Notes under the pieces: generated by a model | Databases searched by the model: none | Seen by the model: only the letters and a program-made list of their open reading frames with translations | Told to the model about the DNA's origin: nothing | Made by a program: the position numbers and the translations under genes | Part shown: in pieces, positions 51,201-63,200 of the stretch | Layout: each line of letters opens with the position of its first letter | How positions within the stretch are numbered: the stretch's first letter is position 1 | Assembly (NCBI RefSeq): GCF_047511655.1 | Contig: NC_133392.1 | Span: 89,645,042 to 89,709,041 of the forward strand | Origin: Castor canadensis | Taxonomy: Eukaryota; Chordata; Mammalia; Rodentia; Castoridae | Direction: 5' to 3' | DNA: 64,000 bases

Positions 51201-54200
51201 TCTTAAGCCCAGAACAGATACTGGGTTTTGCTTCAGCTGACACAGTGGTAGGCAGACGTGAAACCAGCAGCTTGCGGTCATCATCACTGTTAATTTGGTG
51301 AAGATGGGCTCTGATTTCTCCTTTGCTATCAAAACTGATGATGCCCACAAAAGTACGAACTTCAACGATCTGCATCAAGTAAAATTCAGCTGCTTGTTGC
51401 ATTCGAAAGAGTCTATCAGCCTGTATCCCATAAAGGAAAAAGAGGAAAAGTAACATCATTTGATTGGTAAACAAAAGTATGATTAAATAACTCAATTAGC
51501 AAATATCTCTGCTAAGTCTTTTGAAAGGTCGCACCACAATTTTTTGAGTTGTAAAGAGTGACATGGTAGAATATTGTTTGATTAATTGCAAGCTCAAAAA
51601 TGCATACTTTACGGGAAAAATGTGGTTGGAATGAGCTAGTCATAATTAAGAACACATATCCTTATTATTTCTCTCCAACTCAGAATTAAAAAAACCCATA
51701 GAACCAATTAGAATAAGTTTATAACTGCTTCTTTCAAAAGTCAGTCCAAGTAAGAGGAGATATTGCAAAAGGATTTATGGAGGAGAGAAGTAGCAATTAG
51801 AGGAACCAGAGTCTCTTCTGTGACTACCCTCTGTTATGAAGGTCATCTTTGGTGCACCTCTTATCTGTAAGTGGGGATAATAATAACTTTATTAGTTGTT
51901 ATATTGAAATTGTTGTGAGGATTAACTGAGATCGGTATATGGCAGTTACAGATGAGGTACTAACCAAGGATAAAGTAATATGAGTAGTAAATTTGGGCAG
52001 GTAATGCTACTAATTAATTCATTGGGATCACTTGATTGCAGGCTGTGAGGGAAGAGAAAGGTGGGGCAGACTGAGCTTCAATGGCCACCTGTTCAGGGCT
52101 GACTGTGACCTCTGTCTCCAACCCAGGTATCTCCCTTAATATCCAGGTCTGTATCTCACACTTCTTAGGACACACCACTAATTTAATGTGGGTCTCACAA
52201 ATCTACACATTTTTGATTCATTACCTCTCTTCCCAATATTGTTTCCCTTACAAATTGGGAAGTAAGTTAATAGAATGGAGAAAAAGGACTTTGAATATTG
52301 TCACATACTTTTATAATTATGTGGCCATAGAAAAATTCTCCTTTTGGAGCTTGGTTTTCTCATTTTCACAAAAAACGCTGAGTAGACACTCAGAATGTAA
52401 TAGCTACTACCAACATCGTGGTCAAGTCATCATTCCCAGTGGTGATTGCTATTCCCAACTAGATAAATTAGAAACTTGACTCCTTTACTCTTCCTCTCAT
52501 AGCCTTCATGACCTAGAACAGGTCCTTGCAATTCAATGCCTTAAATTTCTCTTGCATCCATACCATCTCCATCACATCTGCCACTTCCTTAGATCCATCC
52601 AGTGTTAGTCATCGGACCCCTCCCTTGAACAAATCCGTCTGATATTGTCTCTTGGCCACTGCTTACTCTTTCCATCTTGGAAATGTCCTCCTTTCTCTTC
52701 TTTCACCTCACCCAACCTAATCATCGTTGAAGAGTCAAATCCAAGTCCACGCTCTCAGTGAAGTCTTCTCCCACTACTCTCCTGTACAGCAATAGAATGC
52801 TGCTTCTTCAAGGCCCCCACTCACAGCTCTGTGGAGCTGATCACACTGTAATATATTTATTCACAGTGGGTAATCTTTTCCTAATTAGATTGTGTTTCAA
52901 GGCACATACTCTGCTCTTATCATCTCTTTTCCCCAGCCAGCATAATGTGGGCACCAGATAAATGAATGAGTGACTATAATGGGTCAAAGACAACATTGGC
53001 AGGAAAAGGGAGGAACGGTCACTTTACTGTGAACTTGTTACTTTGAGCTTATTTCTGTCCTACTTATTTCATGTATTCTGTCAAGTACAATTATCCTTCA
53101 CTTTCGCTCCATCTGTTCTTGTTTAACAGAGGCATACAGCCAATGTAAATTATTCAGAGACCAAATATGAGAAAATCATGACCTAGACAACTGCACGTAG
53201 GCAACATGACACAATTATCCAGATGCTGATTGTACTAGTGGAGTCCCTAATTTGTCAGAGATTTTTAAAAAGGCAAATATTCAGAGGAAGACAGGCTAAA
53301 TTCTCTCCTTGGCAAATGGTATAATAAAAATAACAGCTACCACTTACTACTGTTTATGAACCAAAACTTCACATTTATTGCCTCATCTATTCCCCACCAT
53401 CCAATAACTCTATGAAACAGGCAGTGATATGCTAGATTTCTGGTTTAAAAAGAACCCTGATTTGTAGCAACTGTCAATTTTCCTGGAATAAATATTCCTA
53501 CTATGGCTGATTTTAGGTTGTCAATGTGACACTACTGAACAAAAATAAATCTACAGATATAATATGTACAGTTATAATATGTAGAGTGCTTTCTCACAAG
53601 CTCTGTTCTCCTGACCTAACTGGGGGCTAGTGGAGATGCAGAAAGGACAAACAATAGAAGACAAACATGCAGAAAGTTGGGGCCAGGTGTGCTGGGCACT
53701 CAGATGGAGACGCACAACAGCCTTGTTGCTTCTTTTCTCTATTAATTCTTCTTTTACTTTGATTCTTTTCTGTTATTCTTTAAAACCTTGATTCTAAAGT
53801 CTTCTTTTCTATTCTTTAAAGTCTCTTTCCTTAGACTCACACTGTCCCATGTCTTCTTTAGCATAATCTCTCTTAGAGTCTTCACCCTTAGATTTGCATT
53901 GTCCCATGTTCTCTCTTAAAGCCTCTGTGCTCAGACTTGCACTGTCCCACTAGACTTGTGCTGTCCCACGTTTCCTCTAATCTCTAGCATAACTCAGCAG
54001 CCCACCAATCAATCAACAATTCCATTCCCCATCAAAAAACTCACATCCTCCTTCAGCGAGTCTTTTATATCCAGTGGTAAGCAGGAGGTGGAGCAACAGT
54101 CCTCAGGAAGGGCCCTGACATTGTACCTGCATTCCTACTTCTTTCTCTGTAAACAACTTAGGAAAGAAGCTGTGTGCTGCATTTTGCCTTCACCCCCTTC

Positions 54201-57200
54201 TGCAGCTGGGGCCGTGACAAACTCAGCCTGTAGATCACTGAACACAACTGTGCTTATGTCAAGCTCTCATGGGCTTCTCATAATCTCTCCCCACAATAAT
54301 AGGCCAGAAATAACCTTCAGAATATAGATCAGAGATAAGCCGACATTTTTTGTAAAGGGTGAGCTAATAAATATTTTACATTTTGTGAGCCACACATTCC
54401 CTGTTATAGCTACTCAGCTCTGCTATTATAATACTGAAGAGGCTATAGATGATACATGGTAAATGAGTTGCTGTATTCCACCTTTATGAACATTGAAATT
54501 TGAATTTCATATGATTTTCATGTGTCATAAAATATTATTCACTTGATTTCTTTCTTAACTATTTTAAATGTAAAACCACTGTTAACTTATGAGTCATGCA
54601 AAAACAGGTAGTAGATCAGTCTTGGCCTTTATTTAAGTTTACATAGTTAAAAAATGTCTTTTATGGTACTAGGAATGAACCCAGGGCCTCACGCATGCTA
54701 AGCACACATTCTACCACTAATCTATACTGAAAGCCCCAGTTTAATTTTTAATAGTGGTTGTGGTTAACCACTGACTTGCATGTTTCCTAAAGATTTAACA
54801 GTTGAATCTAATGAAAGTAGGTACTAATATCCCTGTCATACACATGAGAAAGTGTGCTTCAGAGATGCCAGCTTACTCTCGATTACACAGGCTATAAGTG
54901 AAGGCACCAAGACCTAGCAAGATCTGCTTGATTAGAGACCAGCCTTTAATCACTGTAAGGAATGGAGTTTTCCACAGTGGGTTTCCAGACAGCTGCTCGA
55001 TTGCCAGATGGGTCTTTTGTAGAATGTGGACAAAATATACATACTAGACATTCATGCTCAATGCAAATTCAGTCACCAGTGAGTAGAATGTGAACAGACA
55101 GCAGCTTTTCCTTATATATCAGAGTTCTATAAAAGGATCTTGGTTGAAAAAAGTTACAATTTACATTAAAAGTAGCAAAAATGAGGTTAAGAATTATCTG
55201 CATATTTTATTTATTTGATTATCTCAATTTCTGGACCACATTTTGAGTATATTCCTCCCATCCCCAAGAAAATAAGATGTCTTTTCCTATTCCAACTTTT
55301 TACTTCACCCAACCCTCACTATTACTCCCTGAAAAATAAAAAGAATTAAAACCTGATAGGAAAAAAGTGATGATTGGTTTACAATCACTTTGGTTCAAAA
55401 TGTTACCTCTGCCATCTTGCTGGACACATCCAATACTAAACAGACCACTTTGTCACCAGCCTGTAGGAGGGAGAATGTGGGAGGAAGAGGACACTCCGTC
55501 CCATCCATGGGAGAGCTGTGATGAAAGTCAGTGGAGTCTGTGATTACATCCCATGTACTCCTGAGGTTGCACATTTGGTTCTGTAAGTTTGGAGCTTCTT
55601 GGTTGTGGGTACTTGCATTACAGAATTCAACCACCTGGAAAAAGAATAAGTCTATCAGAAGGTAAAAGCACTTCTCCCAGACCAAACATACTTCTCATTC
55701 TCAACCATGTACAGGTAAAAGGAGTGAGTTGAAAGAAAGAGCATCAGAAGTGCTACAGTCATATGCTTCTTTCCTGAAAAAATGACATCAAATTTGCAAA
55801 TAACCCTTAACACCCTTTTCTTGAAATATTAGCACCCTTATGGTATGCAAGCAATCTCTTAAGGTTTATTTGCTCTTGGATAATAGAGAGCAGACCAAGC
55901 ATATATAAAATAGTCTGTAAAAACACAAAACAATCTCCTGCTTTCCTTATCATGATATTGTGTTAAAGAAGCCCTCTAGGAGATACTATCTTGGTCAGCC
56001 TGCTGGTGAAATCATATTAACTAACCACTTGTACCTTTATCAATTAGTCAGTATATATTTATCTAGTTCAAATATTGATCTCTGTAAGAATAGGATAAGG
56101 GGAAAACCAACTTAAATCTCCCTGAAATCTTCCCCCCCCATTTAAAGCATAAAGAAAATTCATTTAATGGTAATAAACTTGTGTCAACATTCCACTTAAA
56201 GGTATGGTTTACATTGCAAAATAAATGCCCTGCCATCTGTTCCCAGTGACTCTATTCCTGATAACAGAGCATGGGAGCTTATAGGTCAAAGGAAATTTAT
56301 AGACTCTAGTCCCATCTCTAATTTCATAGACAAGGACCTGAAGTTTCGAAAGGTTAATTAATATCTTCTTAGAACATGAGTTTCTCTGTAGAGTAGAGGC
56401 AGGAGCAGAACTGTTTTTGTTTTGTTTATCTCTCTTTCCCTACATTTCAAGACTATGGATAGATGATTATGAAATTTTTGTGGCTAGATGTTTTTTAGTA
56501 GGTCTTCCAAAGGATTACAAATAATATGGATCAAATACCTGAAATTGGGTTGGCTTCAGGAATGAAGGCTATAAATTAAAAACATTATGGCTAGGACAAC
56601 AAATATGAAAAATCACCTTCACAGCGGAACCGACTCCTACCCTTGACTAAAATCAGACTGAAAAAAAGTTACCTAAAACAACAAACAAATAAAAAACAAA
56701 AATAAACTTCAATCCAAGTGGGGTAGGTCAGCCATGAAAACAAAGAGAAAATGCCACAAAGGCACATGCCCACAGGCTCCCAGCCCAGTGGGGAGATGAC
56801 CCCACTTAGGACTTTCAGGGTTTTGTGAAGCTGGGTAGATGTGCCCATGAAGGCAAATTCCACTGAATCTCTGAATCATCCAGGTCCTTCACTTCTGACT
56901 TTATGTTCTCTCTGAGAAGGCTTCTGGTGAAAATTAGGCTATTCCATGCTGCTTCCTTCATAGAGAAAATGAACTGGCCAGAGAATACAAACATGAGATC
57001 CCCCATAACAGAGTACTAATTTTGAATAATAATTTAAAAAATGGTGCTCTGGGTTTATACACTTGTCTCTTGTCAGTAACCATGGAATACTGGCAAGGTG
57101 TGGGGATGAAGGCAAGGGTTATTTGACTTCCCTTGGCAATTGATATCTTTCTTTTAAAGTTCTAGATTTCAAAATAAAGGAAAGAGTACTAAGAAATGCA

Positions 57201-60200
57201 ACTAAAATACTGAGAGGTTTGTGACCTCAAATGAGAGGAATAAAATCATTTGTTATATTACTGTCATTAGCCAGCTGTGTTTTCTTATGAATGAACACCC
57301 CCATATGAGCAATTTATTTCGTGGTCTCCAGCGTTTCCTTGTTAAGTCACCTTCCCTGAGAAGCAAATTATCACTTTTATAATGAAATCTGTTTGTTTTC
57401 TTCTGAGGCACCTCAGTTTTTTAATATGTAAAATAAAAAGTAGGTGAGCTCTGAGGTACCATCTCAATTGTCTTATATTTTAGATACTAGACAAATCAGT
57501 TCATGGAAGGAAGTGGTAGTACCTTACAGGAGTTTGTCAAGGCCATACTTACAGAAGATAAACTTTGCATGAACATTATAGATGCAGTTGCATTTTGGGT
57601 GCTATCGTAGATAAATGTACATCCTTCTTTGAGAAGCTTGCTAATTATACAGTTTTCTTGGGGACAGAGTCCTTTTTCACACACAAAAGTGCCTGTGATG
57701 TCAGAAGAACACCTAAAAATGGAAAAAAACTGGGAAGTGGGTCTGTTTTAGAAATACTTGTGTTTCTTCTTGATTAGCTTTTATAATAATTTGTTTCAAG
57801 TATTGTAGCTTGCTTGATATACATGAACATTTTTTAAAACTACTCAATTAATAACATTAATTTAGAAATGTACTCCACTTTATTTTAAAGCATTAGCTCT
57901 TGATGGAAGAGTTTTGTAGTGTCAAAGAACCTCAACAACCAAACAGTATCACCACAAAAGACTAGGAAGCCCAGAAGAACTTTGGGTAGCTCAAGGAAGA
58001 GCATGAGCAGCACCATCTGGAGCCAGTATTCCCTTGAGTCCATGTCCACGGGACATCAGGGAAAGAAGAGAATGAATGTGGAATGATGATATTTAAAATA
58101 CTCCTTCCTCAATAAGCAATCTCAAATATCGTGGGTGGTAGTGAAAAACAGTGCCATTTTAAGGAGAAGAATCACTGAATTTCTTTCTACCAAAATTATA
58201 GCTGAGAGTACTTGTTGAGCCAGTATTTCTTGAAAGAATTTAGTAGATATATGGCTCTCCCTATTACATAAAAAATGGCATGTGTATAATGTCATGATCT
58301 GCAATGTTAGTCTGTATGTCTACTGAGAGAGGACTGGTTGAATAAACTGTGGCATATCCACACAATGAAATACTATGTAATTATTTTGAAGAGGGCCAGA
58401 AAGAATATATATTCATATTTATTTGAATTTTTCCAAAGAAAAAGAGAAAATAAATAAGAACTAATCAAATGGTTATGAGAGGGTGATGAGAGGGAACAGA
58501 ATGAAGACAGTGATGAAAACAAGACAGCTAAGTATAACTTTTTGTATTGTTTAATATTCAAACCACAGAACTATTTACCTATTTTGTTAAAAAATACAAT
58601 AAAATTTAAAAACAAAAATAGAAAGATCTCCTCCTTATTCATTTTTAGTTGCTATTATAAATTTTTTTTTAATTTTTATATATTTACCTCACATAATGTT
58701 TAAATCAAGGTAAACATATCTACCTTCTCAAACATTTATTTCTTTATGATAAAAACATGCAATATTCTTTCTTCTATCTTTTTGAAATATATAGTAAATT
58801 TATTAATGTTAGAGTCAAACAAATAATAAAATTTAAACATGAGAAAAAGTACTCACCTGGTTATTTTAATTTGATTTTTTCCATTTATGTAGAGAGGTTT
58901 GTCATTGTTATATTCATCAAACACACCCCAACGGAGATGGGCCCATTCGTGGACAAACACCCTGCCTGTGGAAGAGAGATCTTTTCTTTGTTGAGCTCCT
59001 AAAATATCTCAGCAATGAACCTTCATAATCAGTGAACTTGACTTCATGTACTCATTCCAAAGAATTAAAGTTCAATTCTATCTCTTACTTTCCTCTTCCA
59101 TCCACTCCTATCCCAACCCTAACCATCATTTTTAAAAAGCTGTATGAAAATATGCTTGGTCTGTAAGTGTAAAGCATAGCATCACACATCTATTAAAGAA
59201 TAAAGAAGAGGCCTGCATCCTCTCATTTTCCCAATGAAAATTTAGCTTCCTAAGTTTGGAGTTGGGAGAAAGAGGAGGAAGTCTAGCCAGGCAAGCAAAT
59301 AAACTTTCTTAATCTCCAGTCTGTGCTATCCTAGCATGCCTGCAGATACTTCTATTCCACAACAATATGACAATGATCAACACCTATGAAGCAGGGAGGA
59401 AGGAAGGAACAAAAAAAGAGAACATGGAATCCTCTTCCCAGCTTGGATGTGCCTTTGTCTTTTATTTTATCCCTTATTCTCCATGTTTATGTTTATTTCC
59501 AACTCAGTTCATGGAAATTCTCATCCTCAACATCAAATCCTTTATACATTTATCTGAACCCCTCTAAATCTTATATTCCCTTCAAAGATCAGATCAGAAC
59601 TTACTTCTTGGCTGTGTGCCATGGCTCATATCTATAATCCTGGCTACTAGAAAAGTGGAGATTGGGAGGATTCTATTCCTAGGTTAGCCTGTGCAACAAA
59701 GTTTGTGAGACCTCATTTCAACCAATAAAAAAGCTGGATGACAGGTGAGACATGCACCTGTCATCCCAACTATGCAGGAAGCATAAATATCCTGGTCCAG
59801 GCAGCCAGGGGAATAAATGCAAGATCCCAAAAAGTAAAGTAAAAAGGACTGGGGGCATGACACATACTGCTTCCATGTAGAAGCTTTCCAGATGAACTCC
59901 TCTCCCAAAGCACACATTCCTTAATTCCTGAATTACTTTAAGTTCTGGGAACCCCGGCAGCGTTTGCAAGCTGACTCAGGCTGTGGCATATTGTGCAATT
60001 TTTGAAAGTTGAAACAAAGGAAGGGAGGAGAACAATCCTAGGTGAAAGTGTTAAGGGGAAGTTTGTGTCAACTCATGGAATTCAGAAGTACTGATGAAGT
60101 CATGTGCTGGTGCAGAGATCACAGCACCTCATGGTTACCAGAAGAAAAGAATTATGAAATTTTATAAAGTACATTTTATAGAACATATCACCTTACTTCT

Positions 60201-63200
60201 TGCTAACTATACAGAAGATAACAAAAATTTATTTAGATTTTTAAGTTGGGTGAAAAATTAAACCACATTTGAAATTAAGACTGGAGAGTCAGTCCTTGGT
60301 CAGCTGGCCTGTGCTCACTAGTTTCTCCCTCAGATCTGTCTCACTGTCCACTGTCACTCACAGGACTATGACTGGTGACTGGTCACTTCTCTCCCATGCT
60401 CCAACCATCAACCTCCAGCCACAATCTGAACTTTCTGCAGGACAGTTATCACACCTGCCATCCTCTTGCCTACATCCAGACTTGTGGTTTTCCTTTTCAG
60501 CTGGCTCCTCTATTTCTGATGACTTCGTTTTTCCTTAATGCTTCCCTGCACACTCTGCTGCAGGCTAGACCTCTATTTCTCATTTTAAACTCTGAAATAT
60601 TTCCCATCACTTAGAGTTGTTAAGATTAAACAAGAAAATATTTACAAATCAAGCAGCAGAGTCCCTGGCACATAGGAAGCTCTCATGGTTCTATCTTTCT
60701 TACACTTCCCTTCTCATTGCCTCCATTTTTACTCAGGTCTCATGGCCTCCTACCTGGACTGCTCCTGGTCATTCTTCTGATATACACTTCCTCCCTCATT
60801 GATTTGGTTGGGCCAGGTTATCCACACAGCCAGACTCATCTTCTGCAAACACTGCTGTAATGGAGTCTCTCCTATGCTTATGAACCTTCAGAGATGACTT
60901 GATCGTGTCACCTGTTAGTCTATTCATCATACCACCTGTCCCATGAGCGTTCCAACATTTTCTCCCATACCAGTCTCTGCAGTATCAGCAGCTCTACTGC
61001 TCTGCCTCTCTCAAACATGCCTTGGACTCTGCAGCCACAGTTTATCTCCCTCTTCCCATTAATCAAAATGATATCTCCTTGGTGAGGTCTGCTCTAACCA
61101 CCAGTGACTCAAAATTCCTTCATTGAATTCTTAGAGCTCCCCCACCCCCCAGTTTTCTGGACCACTAATCTGATGCTTAATCCTTCCTGGTTCACTTTGT
61201 CACACATCTTTGCATGTGCATGTGGACTATCTCCCCATCCAAATGCTAAGTCCTTGATAGATTCCAGGTTTTCTAAGTCCCTTTTAGCGCCAAGCACAAA
61301 ATACTGAAAATAGTACTATTTGGCTATTTTTCGGTTAGTTGAACTTACCCCGTGATCCGTAGCCAGCTGTTAAGTCATCATTCAGAAGGAAGTCAGGTGT
61401 GAATTGAATGTATTTTCCCTCTTTTCCACACCCTCTGTACTGTAGGGTGTATGGATCATCTCCATGTACCCCATTCCAACCGGTCACTATGACATTTGCC
61501 TAGATTATAAGAAATGCATTGTAGTACTCTAGATCTTGACTGTGATGTTGGTGATATAAATGAATACAAGTTTTAGAGCACTTTGAACTGTATACCTAAG
61601 ATTTGTGCATTTTACTACATATATAATTACATCCTAGTTTAAAAACAGATTAAAGAAAAAGAAGCACCTTATAGAAAGCATTTAGAATGTACTCATAGCT
61701 AAGCATTAACTAAATGATTTGGCATTTTCAAAAACATTTATTTTAAAAACAGCAGATGTCACCAGGTGTGGTGGTACATTGGTGCATGCCTGTAACTTCA
61801 ACTACTCAGTAGTAAAAGTGGTTGGATCACAGTTCTAGGCCAGTTCAGACAATATTAGTGTGAGACTCTATCTGAAAAACAAGTAAAAGCAAATTACCTG
61901 AGGGTGCAGCTCAACTCTGAGTAAAAAAAAAAAAAAAACTTAGCAATTTCCAAGGAACTTCATTATCTCCTTTGATTTGCTTATTGTTCAGATTAAAATA
62001 CTTTCAAAAGTCAACACTATAAAATATAATAAAATGTTTAAAGAACTTTTAAGAGCATTTACATGTTATTCAGAACTGTATTGTAAAGAGTTGCAGCCTT
62101 TTGCAAACAAATTTCTGTGGGTTATATGTGTTTCTTTTCATTTCATTTCCATAACCAGGCATATCAGGAATGCAATCATTCTTATTTCTTTGTGTGTCCT
62201 GACCATTTTAATTACTATCACTAAAACACAATTTCTTAAGCCTAAAACTAAAGTAAATATCTATTTACATAGCCATCAAGACAGCACAATTTTGTATAAA
62301 AGCTTGTTTCTCATTTTCAGGACTCAAAATAGCATATTGCCTGAGACATGCTCTTAGACATTAAGTATGCTGTTAAATAAGAGGTGGATGAGGCTGATTT
62401 TGGAACAGTTGGATCTAATATGATCTAATAAATATAATTATCAGTACATGTGCTGTGTATGTTTGTGTGTGTGTGTGTGTGTGTGTGTGAGTGTGTGTGT
62501 GTGTGAAAGAGAGAGAAAGAGAAAGAACCACTGAGGACTAGAGAAAGATAAGATAAAAATTTTCCATATTTGCGTACTTGGAGACTTTTTCCCAGGGAGC
62601 ATGAGTTGTTTTTGTAATAAACTAATAAACACATGGGCATTGCAAGGTAACACCCACAAAAGAGGCTAAAGAGGTCATGTTCTTGCATAGTCCTCTCCCT
62701 GCAGTGCCCCATTCACTGAGTGTTTAATTGACATTATGAGGTTTAAGGAAATTAGTGATAAAAACTAATTTTAGACTGCATGAAAGTTAAGTGGTATATG
62801 TAAAACACCCAGCCTTTAGTTGAAGCTTAACAAACACTAGGTCTCCCCCCAGTTCATCCCATTCCCTACCTATCTTATCTTCATGCCGAGCATTATCAAA
62901 TGCTTTCATCTGGTCATAAGTCAAATGCTTTTAAGAACTTCTTTAACTTCTCCATGACATTACTTATCTACACTAGTATAACATTCAATTTCTGAGAGTT
63001 TCTTCAAAGGAGAGCTAAGAATTAAAATAATCTCATGAAATTTCATACCAAATGACATGAATAAGGAAAAGGGGATCTGTCATTATGACAGGCCTGTGAG
63101 CCCTTACAAACCTCAAGCCCACTTCTGCTGAAGCCCTGAGCTGAGTTGTTCTCGTTGCCTGCACTCCTGATAACTTCCATGGGCTCTTGTTCATAGCAAC

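Noticed and set aside
59684-59969. Overlapping minus-strand open frames in CLCA2 intron 3
   Set aside because: They lie across a B1-type SINE dimer and have no conserved content.
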